The notes under the pieces were generated by a model. The model ran no database searches. It worked only from the letters and a program-made list of their open reading frames with translations, and was not told the origin of the DNA. 64,000 nt of DNA from Photobacterium sp. GJ3. Lineage in GTDB: Bacteria > Pseudomonadota > Gammaproteobacteria > Enterobacterales > Vibrionaceae. Each line of letters opens with the position of its first letter. Within the stretch, counting starts at the first letter, position 1. Made by a program: the position numbers and the translations under genes. Shown here piece by piece: positions 35,570 through 43,207 of the stretch. The stretch covers positions 310,001 through 374,000 of the forward strand of contig NZ_CP073579.1 of the NCBI RefSeq assembly GCF_018199995.1, written 5' to 3'.

Positions 35570-36058
35570 ATGAAAGTTCGTATAATTCAGCGTTATACCC
35601 TTGTTTTTACTTTGTTTACTGTACTCGGCTTGACGCCCCTTACTGTGAGTGCCGCCCATCATGAAAAAGAAGACGCGACGACCTCAGCAGAGCAAGTGAG
35701 CCAGGACACACAGGAACTGCTGGAATCCCTGAAGAAATATTCAGCAGATCAGAAAGATGAGGCGGTCAAAGCGACTCAGGAGGGCCTGAACAGCTTGGAT
35801 AAAAATATCGACGAACTGCAAAATAATATTGAAAAAAACTGGGACAACATGGACCAGGCGGCGCGTGAAAAATCGAGAAAAACACTGAAATCGCTCCAGG
35901 AGCAGCGGGTGGAACTGGCTGAGTGGTACGGAAGTATGAAAAGCAGTTCTGCGGGAGCCTGGGAACATGTGAAATCAGGATTCTCTGATGCTTATGACAA
36001 TCTGAGCCATGCCTGGCAGAAAGCCAGTGAAGAATTCGCACAGGAAGAAAAAGAATAA
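35570..36058 (+). CDS. exported coiled-coil protein
   Basis: A 162-residue protein with a signal peptide (LFTVLGLTPLTVSAA). The mature part is one long charged coiled coil (LDKNIDELQNNIEKNWDNMDQAAREKSRKTLKSLQEQR). Its end AGAWEHVKSGFSDAYDNLSHAWQKASEEF resembles the 28361 protein. Function unknown. ATG 35570 follows GGAGGA. It is divergent from the GNAT-nitrilase gene and ends at a hairpin. Confidence 0.78.
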   Translation: MKVRIIQRYTLVFTLFTVLGLTPLTVSAAHHEKEDATTSAEQVSQDTQELLESLKKYSADQKDEAVKATQEGLNSLDKNIDELQNNIEKNWDNMDQAAREKSRKTLKSLQEQRVELAEWYGSMKSSSAGAWEHVKSGFSDAYDNLSHAWQKASEEFAQEEKE

Positions 36059-36065
36059 ATCTGAA

Positions 36066-36084
36066 CGCCCCTCGCTGAGGGGCG
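36066..36084 (+). terminator. terminator-like hairpin
   Basis: CGCCCCTC and GAGGGGCG pair around a three-base loop, followed by a weak T-tract. Confidence 0.55.
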
Positions 36085-36107
36085 CTTCTATGAGCAAGAC
36101 TTGAGGT

Positions 36108-37601
36108 TCAGTCTCGAACAGTCATCCGCTTATATTCATCGTAGGAAAATTGATCGGTCATACCGCTTATATAATCTTGTAAAAGTCGACAGCGATAATA
36201 TTTTTCCCAAGCGGATATATATAAAGTTGGACTATCACTTTTTCTTTCTTCCATTGCTGAGTGATATGCTCTGATATGTTTTCCTGATAATTTATTTAGT
36301 AATCTTGACTCAAGTGGGAACTTTTTAATTGCATCTCTTTTATTATTGATTAGCTGTGAAAAATCATTTTCACTTAAAAGGAGCAATGGTTTGTAAATGT
36401 CTAAAAGACCTTGGATGATACGGTGGCCTCTGATTTCTTGCATTTCAACTTCAGGGTGACTAAATACTTCTTGGATAGCAACAGATTTGAACGCTTCAGA
36501 CAAACTATGTGCAGAGCTTCCTTTGTTCAGTAAGCCACTATTATAAGTGCCATGGTAAACAGACTCTAGATTTTCATGAAACTGTCTGGCGGCATAGTTC
36601 ACTAAAATTTGGTGCAGGTAAACTCGTAGTTCAATGAAAAATTGATTGTTTTTATCTATATCTTCGTCAGTATATTTTTGGAATGCTCTATCAAGTATTC
36701 TTGTTAAGCTGATCTTACTCCCAAAGTAATAATGTTCCTCAGCTTCAGGATTACTTCCGAGGTTTCGATACGCATTGATTATGAGTTCCTTTAACGCAGG
36801 AACCGTTAGTATTTTTTTCTCAACAGCATCTTCTATGTCAGCAAGACAGTATGATATGTCATCTGCAGCTTCCATAATGTAACAGAGTGGATGGCGGCAT
36901 CCAGGCTCCATTTCCAATATGATTTGCATTTTCTCGATGAAATGCTGTTCTGATAGATAAAAACCAGGTTTTTTTCTTAGATTGTTAGCATTATTATTTG
37001 ATTCATCACTTTCATAAGCTGGGCGGGTGTATTTTAATATTGCTGCAGACTGACTATAAGTAAGGTTAAGTTTCAGTAAAGAATGAATGAGGCGTATTGC
37101 TTGTGCATTTCCTTCAAAGTTGGAGATATCTTTTCTTAATATGTCGACCAGCTCTTCTGGTGTTTTATTTTCCTCTTGAATTATTTCCTCGACATTCGAT
37201 TGAAACCAATCGGCTATTGCTTTTTCACCAAAATGACCAAATGGAGGGTTACCAATATCGTGCATTAAGCACGCCATTTCAACAACTGATTCCATCAGAG
37301 GAAGTAATAATTGAAGTTCTTCTTTGTTGATTATATCGTTTCTGTCAAGCCAAAACCCTACTTGTTGGACAATAAATCGTCCGACTTGTTGCACTTCCAG
37401 AGAATGTGTCAGCCGGCTTCGAACCGCAGCGTTACGCTCTAGTGGGAATACTTGTGTTTTTTGCTGTAAGCGACGAATTGCTGCAGAGTTAATGATTCTC
37501 CCTCGATCACTTTCAAAGGGGGCTCTTTTGATCTCGTAGGAGGTTGACTCATCATTTGGTCTTGTAATATTTAACTTTACTTTGAAATCCATGTTACTCA
37601 T
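36108..37601 (-). CDS. dgt: dGTPase (deoxyguanosine triphosphate triphosphohydrolase)
   Basis: A 497-residue HD-domain enzyme that splits dGTP to deoxyguanosine and triphosphate. It aligns with E. coli Dgt over its length: FESDRGRIINSAAIRRLQQKTQVFPLE, RLTHSLEVQQVGR, CLMHDIGNPPFGHFGE (HD pair), IMEAADDISYCLADIEDAVEK and YYRCRLLQDYISGMTD at the end. The gene is visibly richer in A/T than its upstream neighbours and stands alone before the repeat-rich zone, so acquisition is possible. dGTPases are known to limit phage by dNTP depletion; nothing here proves that role. Confidence 0.95.
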   Translation of the reverse strand: MSNMDFKVKLNITRPNDESTSYEIKRAPFESDRGRIINSAAIRRLQQKTQVFPLERNAAVRSRLTHSLEVQQVGRFIVQQVGFWLDRNDIINKEELQLLLPLMESVVEMACLMHDIGNPPFGHFGEKAIADWFQSNVEEIIQEENKTPEELVDILRKDISNFEGNAQAIRLIHSLLKLNLTYSQSAAILKYTRPAYESDESNNNANNLRKKPGFYLSEQHFIEKMQIILEMEPGCRHPLCYIMEAADDISYCLADIEDAVEKKILTVPALKELIINAYRNLGSNPEAEEHYYFGSKISLTRILDRAFQKYTDEDIDKNNQFFIELRVYLHQILVNYAARQFHENLESVYHGTYNSGLLNKGSSAHSLSEAFKSVAIQEVFSHPEVEMQEIRGHRIIQGLLDIYKPLLLLSENDFSQLINNKRDAIKKFPLESRLLNKLSGKHIRAYHSAMEERKSDSPTLYISAWEKYYRCRLLQDYISGMTDQFSYDEYKRMTVRD

Positions 37602-37833
37602 GCTCTCTCATCCATAAATGAAACCTGGTTATTTTGGTCATTTAAAGGTTAGGCTTTTGGTTTACTTTCCACTTGTTCTTAAAATGAAATTACACAATAG
37701 ATAGTTATCAAGGTTGAAATATGAATTTAACATAAAAAAATAGTTGGGCTCGATTAAATAGAAATTATTATTCAATTTATGATCAATGATACTTTTTGAT
37801 GAAAAATTAATACTATATATCAAAGAATTTACC
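37602..37833. other. AT-rich spacer upstream of dgt
   Basis: About 230 AT-rich bases with no gene seen. It should contain the dgt promoter. Confidence 0.4.
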
Positions 37834-38020
37834 GGGACAGACACCAGAAGCCACACAGCTTGCGGGGATGGCGACTGTCCTGATTGGGATGCTGATTGGG
37901 ATGTTGTTGGCAACCCTGACCTGGCAGCGAAAAGCCGATGTTGTGCCTGCGCCAGCGGATTAATTTTAGCGGGACATTTTTTTAGGGGGACAGGCACTGT
38001 AGATCCTATGGGGACAGGCG
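37834..38020. repeat. REP motif copies at the ydcZ end of the zone
   Basis: GGGACAGACAC at 37834-37844, GGGGACAGGCAC at 37986-37997 and GGGGACAGGCG at 38010-38020 are copies of the repeat family described at the RAYT gene. They flank the membrane-protein fragment at 37845-37963. Confidence 0.8.
37845..37963 (+). pseudogene. C-terminal fragment of a membrane protein
   Basis: Directly after a REP copy the frame reads PEATQLAGMATVLIGMLIG and then MLLATLTWQRKADVVPAPAD, stop at 37963. That looks like the last membrane helix and tail of a transporter. No start or earlier part exists upstream, so it is a remnant cut at the repeat. Confidence 0.5.
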
Positions 38021-38036
38021 CAGTTTCTCTGCTGCT

Positions 38037-38449
38037 TTATGGCTTATCCTGCTGAGTCTTGTTGAGAAAGATGCCCAGTAGAATGAGTGCTACACCTGCC
38101 AGATTGCAGAACATCTTGATTAGTGTCTGTCCCATGAGCATGAGAGCAAGCGAGCCTGCGATTCCAAGCGGACTATTCACGGTGATTGCAGCAAGTACCA
38201 CTGTGAACGCTCCGGGAATCCCGCCCAGATAAGCCCATAGCGGGGTGTTGCCCCGGGTCTTTGGGACATGGGCACGACGGTGCGCATATTTGCAGAGCAA
38301 GACAAGCCCCGCGAAACCTGCGCCGACCCCATGCGCTATCCAGGATGCAGTGAGCGGTGAACTGTATTGGCCAGTAGGCTGTTCAGAAGAATCATTAGGG
38401 TTAGCAGGCCCCCGCCAGAGACGGCCAGAATAGAAGATGCGTGCGTCAT
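38037..38449 (-). pseudogene. YdcZ/DMT-family membrane protein with a one-base frameshift
   Basis: The first frame, from ATG 38449, reads MTHASSILAVSGGGLLTLM then ILLNSLLAN and stops early. The other frame continues with QYSSPLTASWIAHGVGAGF, then LWAYLGGIPGAFTVVLAAITVNSPLGIAG, the YdcZ (DUF606) core. One extra A near 38369-38374 would join them as SLLAKYSSPL. Four to five membrane segments in total. It is divergent from a LysR gene, a common arrangement for this family. Its C-terminal coding part contains GTGTCTGTCCC (38123-38133). Confidence 0.72.
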
Positions 38450-38557
38450 TAATGTACACCGTTCAGTAATTTTCATTGATGTGCTTACTGTATACTGTAT
38501 TCTTCAGGTTTATAATCCTTGGTTTGAATAACTCTTTGTTGAGGAATACTACACAAT

Positions 38558-39484
38558 ATGCTTCAGTTAGATACTTTTAGTGCAATCCCTGTGTTTGTTT
38601 GTGTTGTGGAGCAGGGCAGTTTTTCCGCTGCTGCACAACATCAGGGTATTACAAAATCTGCTGTGAGCAAGCGTATTGCTCAATTGGAATTGTCTCTCGG
38701 GACCCGATTACTGCATCGCACGACTCGCAGTTTGCGCCTGACTGAAGCAGGGGAGCAGTATTACGCCTGTGCTCAGGCTGCTGTCATGAAAGCGCAAGAG
38801 GGGGAAGACAGGCTCGCTCAGCAGCAAAAACAACCCAGCGGACAGTTAAAAGTGACTGTCCCCATGACGTTTGGGCGGCTACATGTTGCTCCGTTAATCC
38901 CTGAATTTTTGAAAGCGTACCCGGAAATCAGGCTCGATTTGTCGATGGAAGATGCCATGGTCGATATGGTTGAGGGCGGTTTCGATCTAGCCATTCGAAT
39001 TGGTCATATTCCGGAATCAAGTTTGATCGCCCGCAAGATCGCCCCATGCCGTAGTGTATTGTGTGCTTCTCCTGAATACATTGCACAGCATGGCATGCCT
39101 CAATCTCCGGCAGATCTGCGTCACCATAATTGTCTGTATTACAGCTTTTTCCGAGGTGGTGCTGAATGGCGATTTGATGGGCCCACAGGGATAGAAAGTG
39201 TCCAGCCTCAGGGAAATTATCGCGTGAATAACAGTGAAGCGCTGCGTGAAGCTTTGCTGCACGGGACAGGCATCTGTCAGATGCCGACCTTTATCGTGGG
39301 CCCGGATTTGGCTGCCGGGAAGTTAGTGCCTGTCATGACAGATTATGCCTTACCCGTACACGCGATTTATGCGATGTTTCCGGAACGTAAACATTTACCT
39401 GCGAAAGTCAGGGTGCTGATCGATTTCCTGCTACTTCATTTGGGGACAGATCATCCTGCTTGGGATGCGCTACCTCGGTTGTGA
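38558..39484 (+). CDS. LysR family transcriptional regulator
   Basis: A 308-residue regulator. HTH: FVCVVEQGSFSAAAQHQGITKSAVSKRIAQLELSLGTRLLHRTTRSLRLTEAG. The effector domain has LKVTVPMTFGRLHVAPLIPEFLKAYPEIRLDLSMEDAMVDMVEGGFDLAIRIG, the CrgA/DsdC-like type. It is divergent from the ydcZ-like gene, probably its target. The stop overlaps the end of the RAYT gene by 15 bp. Confidence 0.92.
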   Translation: MLQLDTFSAIPVFVCVVEQGSFSAAAQHQGITKSAVSKRIAQLELSLGTRLLHRTTRSLRLTEAGEQYYACAQAAVMKAQEGEDRLAQQQKQPSGQLKVTVPMTFGRLHVAPLIPEFLKAYPEIRLDLSMEDAMVDMVEGGFDLAIRIGHIPESSLIARKIAPCRSVLCASPEYIAQHGMPQSPADLRHHNCLYYSFFRGGAEWRFDGPTGIESVQPQGNYRVNNSEALREALLHGTGICQMPTFIVGPDLAAGKLVPVMTDYALPVHAIYAMFPERKHLPAKVRVLIDFLLLHLGTDHPAWDALPRL

Positions 39485-40426
39485 AAACCGAAAACCAGTC
39501 ATTCTTTTCCTGCCGAAATGATGAAGGTTTCGTTTTATCGTGGACGCTTCGCCCGCAAGTGATGCCTGACTGAGATGGAGCGCTGCGTGTATCCAGGTAT
39601 CAGAACATAATGCCAACCGCTCCAGAATGGGTGGCTGGTTTGGGTGAATTTGTCCTTGTTTCTGTTCCCGGAACCGACGGCCAGTCCATTCAACCAGTTG
39701 AATGTAATCGACGAGCCGAATGGGAATCCCGTCTTGTGCTTGTATATCCCCGATCAATGGATAGAGTTTTGGTGTTTCTTTTTTCCCTTGATCGGCATTG
39801 ATTCTGGATTGAATGGATGTGAAATCAGACGATTCGGGTGTGTCTGAAATGCCCGCACGAACAGGATTCAGGTCGACGTAAGCCATCGCGGCAATGAGTG
39901 CTTTGTCATCGAGTAATGCCTGACTTTTGAAGCGGCCTTCCCAGAAATGTCCAGAACAGGCATCCTCTTTGTTTGCTTCAGTCGCGATAAATTGATTGAG
40001 TAATTTCATCATCCAACTGATTGAATAGAGTCGTTCACGCCATAGATTGATGATTTTGAGTGCAGAAGCTCTTTCAGCCGTAGAATTAATTTCTCCACGT
40101 AAGTACTTCTGAATCAAGACTGGCGGGAGATGAAAGGTTATCCATCGGTCGATGACCTCAAGATCAGATAATGCTGAAGCTTGTTGTCTGTTGACATGAA
40201 GAACAAGGTGATAATGATTACTCATGATGGCATAGGCACAAATATCGATGCAAAAGACTTGAGTCAGAGCAAATAATCTTTCTTCGACCCACCCTCGACG
40301 GTGCTCATAGCTGACCCCTGTATCCTCATCAAAGCCACAAAGAAATGCGCGGCGGACGCAGCGTGACACGCAATGATAATACTCCGTTGCATCAAGGCAG
40401 ATTTGCTGGTTTCTTGCTCTGGTCAT
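39470..40426 (-). CDS. REP-associated tyrosine transposase (RAYT)
   Basis: A 318-residue Y1/HUH-type protein. The N-terminal half has YYHCVSRCVRRAFLCG and the metal-binding HUH motif in MSNHYHLVLHVN. The later W-M-M-K-L-L-N-Q segment, HFWEGRFKSQAL and AMAYVDLNPVRAG, with the candidate catalytic Tyr, are diagnostic of RAYTs of the transposase-17 family. These domesticated single-copy enzymes act on REP hairpins rather than moving as an IS. The gene has no flanking inverted IS ends, and matching repeats are scattered around it. Intact and uninterrupted. Confidence 0.93.
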   Translation of the reverse strand: MTRARNQQICLDATEYYHCVSRCVRRAFLCGFDEDTGVSYEHRRGWVEERLFALTQVFCIDICAYAIMSNHYHLVLHVNRQQASALSDLEVIDRWITFHLPPVLIQKYLRGEINSTAERASALKIINLWRERLYSISWMMKLLNQFIATEANKEDACSGHFWEGRFKSQALLDDKALIAAMAYVDLNPVRAGISDTPESSDFTSIQSRINADQGKKETPKLYPLIGDIQAQDGIPIRLVDYIQLVEWTGRRFREQKQGQIHPNQPPILERLALCSDTWIHAALHLSQASLAGEASTIKRNLHHFGRKRMTGFRFSQPR

Positions 40427-40733
40427 GAATCTTACTCACTTTTGCTGGATGAATGTACAGTATCCGGCTTGCGCTCTCTGCGGAATCAGGGGGTGTCGAG
40501 AAATAGCGGTATTTCCCAAAGAAATGTAATGAAGAAGTTTGAATGTGATTGAATTTGAGACATCGGCCAGTTCAATGACGAATCTTGAAATGCCTGTCCT
40601 GATAAGCCGGTCGCGATAATTGCTAAAGTGTCTGTCCCAACAGCCCTCGTCCCAACAACCCGCGGAAAGATTGACATGAGATGACTGTGACATGAGATGA
40701 CTGTCCCGGAGGTGCTTCATGTGCCTGTCCCGG
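40427..40733. repeat. REP-rich spacer upstream of RAYT, with a 16-base tandem duplication
   Basis: Copies of the repeat: TGCCTGTCCTGATAAG (40591-40606), GTGTCTGTCCC (40628-40638), GACTGTCCCGG (40699-40709) and GTGCCTGTCCC (40721-40731). TGACATGAGATGACTG occurs twice in tandem (40672-40687, 40688-40703). There is no gene apart from the truncated end of ureF at its right edge. Confidence 0.8.
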
Positions 40734-41075
40734 TAAAGAAACACCCAGTTGCGCCAGCAGCGTGGCTGTTGCTCTGCCTCGTTGCTGTTTTTCGTTCGTT
40801 TCACGACAGGCATACAGCCATTGTTTCCAGTCTCGGACGGCGTCCAGATCTCCTGTTTCCCAGGCTTGATAGAGCCGTCTTAATGCGGGGAGTTCGAGCG
40901 GGGTCAAGCTTTGATTGAGTATGTTTCTGAGCCAGTCAGCGAGCGATGCTTTGTCACGGACCCAGCCGTGATCAACGGCCCATTCCAGCCCTTGTGAATA
41001 GGTGAATGCATCAATTGGCAGGGAAGGGCTGATGAGCTGAAACAGACGGAATTCAGCTGTGGTGTGTCCATCATT
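40734..41075 (-). pseudogene. ureF: ureF fragment (urease accessory protein), truncated and probably frameshifted
   Basis: The frame reads LFQLISPSLPIDAFTYSQGLEWAVDHGWV, then ELPALRRLYQAWETGD, ending near TLLAQLGV where REP sequence begins. That is about the first half of UreF. The natural start appears to be ATG 41075 (MMDTPQLNS), coupled to the ureJ stop (TAATG), but it is in another frame; one base added near 41050 would join it to RLFQLISP. Without the C-terminal half it cannot be functional. ureG is absent. Confidence 0.88.
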
Positions 41076-41670
41076 AAGAAGCCAGAGCAAGCATGACGCC
41101 ACTGAAAGCCAGTAAAGGGCTCAGCCAGCGCGCCGGAACAGCACGCCCGATCAGATTGCCCGTGATCAGTAGTGCGGTTGCACTCACCAGCATGCCGGGT
41201 GCAAAAGCCAGAACCGCTGCCGCCGGTGCTTCAGCCCCGTGAGCCCACCCATGAGCCAGCAGCAGACTGAGAGAGAGCAGGGTTCCGATATTCGCGAGGT
41301 GGTTGCGTCTCGATGCCTTAAGTCCCAGTGCTGCGGCGACGATAAATACGGATCCCAGAATCAACGCTTCCATCCCTGAAAATCCACCGGTTAAAACGCC
41401 AAACACTAAGCCAAGCAAAATACTCGACAAGGCACTCACCATGAGTGACAACTGTTTTTTCAGACCCGGCGTCAGTGCAGAAAGAAATCCGACACCGAGC
41501 AGCATCGCGAGGTGGTCCAGTCCGGTCAATGGGTGAGAGACGCCTGCCATGAATGAACTTGCGATGACACCGGCTTCCTGACCGTGACCAACGTGAGCCA
41601 GAGTGGGGAAGGTAAGCAGCGATGAAGTAGCAGCGATAGTCAAGCGTTGATAAGTTTGTAGTGGGCTCAT
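41074..41670 (-). CDS. ureJ: HupE/UreJ family protein
   Basis: A 198-residue protein with six hydrophobic segments. After a signal-like N-terminus ([21 protein letters not shown]) comes [22 protein letters not shown], the family's H-P-x-x-G-x-D-H signature, and [15 protein letters not shown]. Members are thought to carry nickel for urease or hydrogenase. ATG 41670 follows AAGGAA. It is complete, although the urease itself is gone. The same frame is open upstream into the ureC fragment. Confidence 0.9.
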   Translation of the reverse strand: MSPLQTYQRLTIAATSSLLTFPTLAHVGHGQEAGVIASSFMAGVSHPLTGLDHLAMLLGVGFLSALTPGLKKQLSLMVSALSSILLGLVFGVLTGGFSGMEALILGSVFIVAAALGLKASRRNHLANIGTLLSLSLLLAHGWAHGAEAPAAAVLAFAPGMLVSATALLITGNLIGRAVPARWLSPLLAFSGVMLALAS

Positions 41671-41760
41671 GTGAAGTTCCTTTTCAATTGGGTTGTAGAC
41701 GTTATTCGTGATGGGAGTGAGATTGTTCAGAACTCGCCTTCGTACGCGTGGTGATGGCCG
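41671..41760 (-). pseudogene. junction between the ureC fragment and ureJ, possible ureE remnant
   Basis: One frame of this stretch ends [13 protein letters not shown] and another [14 protein letters not shown]. Both are His-rich tails such as UreE carries at its C-terminus. This suggests that ureC 3' and most of ureE were lost in one deletion. The assignment is tentative. Confidence 0.4.
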
Positions 41761-41931
41761 CTGGCCCATACCATCGCGAATTACTTTGCCTCCGCCAAAT
41801 TTCACCTCGTCACCGTACACCATGAAATCCCGTTCGACTTCCAGCCAGAGTTCTGTATCTGCCAGACGCAGCTTATCGCCTGTCGTCGGGCCGAACATTT
41901 CGCCATAAGCTTGTCTGGACATTGTTGCCAT
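41761..41931 (-). pseudogene. ureC: ureC N-terminal fragment (urease alpha subunit)
   Basis: 57 residues match the start of Ure[55 protein letters not shown]. Homology stops after DGMGQ, where the remaining roughly 500 residues, including all nickel ligands, are missing. Upstream it abuts ureB, whose stop lies two bases before the ureC start, as in intact operons. Confidence 0.92.
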
Positions 41932-41933
41932 CT

Positions 41934-42307
41934 TTATACATCTCCCTGATTTTCTTTTTCCTGAGGCAAGTCGAGTGGTCCCATGATTTTGCCCTGAAAC
42001 CTAAAGACTTTCCGGTCGCCGGCAAAAGCCACCAGCTCTACCGTACAGCTCTGACCGGGTTCAAATCTTACGGCGGTACCGGCAGCAATATTCAGCCGGA
42101 CCCCCGGGCCTTCTCCCGATCGAACTGAAGCGATTCATTTACTTCGTAAAAGTGGTAGTGAGAGCCTATCTGAACAGGTCGGTCACCGAGATTAGCCACC
42201 GTGATGCTGCAGGTTTCCCGGCCCTGGTTCAGGGTGATTTCTCCTGCGGCTGTGCGGAGTTCACCGGGAATCAGCGAGGAAGGTTTTGTGTGCCTGTCCT
42301 TGTTCAT
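41934..42307 (-). pseudogene. ureB: ureB (urease beta subunit), one-base frameshift
   Basis: Frame one: [19 protein letters not shown], then [31 protein letters not shown]. It then stops. The second frame continues [17 protein letters not shown] and then [23 protein letters not shown]. Adding one base to the five-base G/C run at 42101-42105 joins the two. The first codons ([11 protein letters not shown]) come from REP sequence, so the native 5' end was replaced. ureA and ureD are missing upstream. Confidence 0.92.
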
Positions 42308-42336
42308 AGTCCTTGTTCATAACTGTGTCTGTCCCC
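42290..42336. repeat. REP copies at the 5' end of ureB
   Basis: GTGCCTGTCCT (42290-42300) and GTGTCTGTCCCC (42325-42336), with a tandem CCTTGTTCATA in between (42298-42308, 42311-42321). This marks the upstream edge of the urease remnant. Confidence 0.8.
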
Positions 42337-42527
42337 GAAACATGTCGTGGGGAATCGTGCTCGTCCCTGCTTAAGATCACGTGGATTGACGCTCCTGAAT
42401 ATCTGAAGTGATTTGATTTTAGGGATTCTGAAAGGATTTATTTAACAAATAGCACATGCGAATCATTTGCGTTATCCCGCCTGAGAATTTTGCGGACTGC
42501 CCCTTGTTTAGTTTTCAAATCATAACT

Positions 42528-42538
42528 GGGACAGGCAC
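42528..42538. repeat. single REP copy
   Basis: GGGACAGGCAC, identical to the core of the family. Confidence 0.7.
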
Positions 42539-42729
42539 CATAAAATCAGTCCCTTCTACATAGGAAGGCAAGACAGAGGCCAAATGTGACCCTATGTCTT
42601 ATTTTTATTTTTCTATTGAATTTCAATGAATTAATTGGAAATTTATCAAGATGGCCTGTGCGAATCGAGATGAGTGTACACCGATGGTGCAACCGCTTAG
42701 ATTGTTGCACTTTTTTGAGGGAGGTTGTT

Positions 42730-42772
42730 GGGACAAACACATCAAGCTGGGTTGTATTGAAGTGACTGTCCC
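42730..42772. repeat. REP doublet upstream of the peroxidase
   Basis: GGGACAAACAC (42730-42740) and GTGACTGTCCC (42762-42772) are inverted arms around a loop that starts ATCAAGC and contains TTGTATTGA. A close copy lies at 44780-44818 beyond the gene. Confidence 0.85.
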
Positions 42773-43207
42773 TACAAGAGGACTTATCTGAATCTAGAAT
42801 TTCTTCAGCCTATAAAACCATTTTATTAAACACAATAATTTTCAAGTGAATTGAAAAAGTAGTATGAATGGTAATTGTGTGAATGCTGTTTTTTATTGAG
42901 GTTAATTTTTAATAAGGTTAATGGTTAGAATCAATAATTCATTGTGGTTTTTTTGATTGAAATGTTAATTTTAATGATAAGTGGGTGCTATAAGCGGAAG
43001 TTGTATTTGTGATGGTGCTTTTTTGTGTTTTATTTTTAAGAATTGAGAATTTATTGCCTATATTTTTGATTACAATGAATTTCTCCTTTTTGAGAAAATT
43101 GGATTTATAAACTTAAGTTATAGTTGGTTAATCAATTTCTATTCTCCAAAGGCTACCCAGCTTGGTAGGTGGTTGATATGTGCGTGGGAAAAAGAAGAGG
43201 TTAACTT

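Larger units (their letters stand above)
42337..43207. other. AT-rich intergenic region of about 870 bases
   Basis: No believable gene. It contains one REP copy at 42528-42538 and a doublet at 42730-42772, then a long AT-rich stretch (42780-43140). A short hairpin, CTACC-CAGCTT-GGTAG, lies near 43152-43167 ahead of the peroxidase gene. Low G+C differs from the flanking core. Confidence 0.6.

Noticed and set aside
39262..39275. GGGACAGGCATCTG in the LysR gene
   Set aside because: It encodes a conserved LysR segment (HGTGICQMP) and is only a partial REP match.
42546..42740. 64-codon minus-strand frame in the AT-rich region
   Set aside because: No ribosome site, no recognisable domain, and its start lies in a REP copy.
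43152..43180. Possible cyclic-di-GMP (GEMM) riboswitch ahead of the peroxidase gene (AAAGGCTACC ... GGTAGG)
   Set aside because: Only a short hairpin resembles the motif; the conserved first half (GGGCAAACC / GGGACGCAAAG) is missing.
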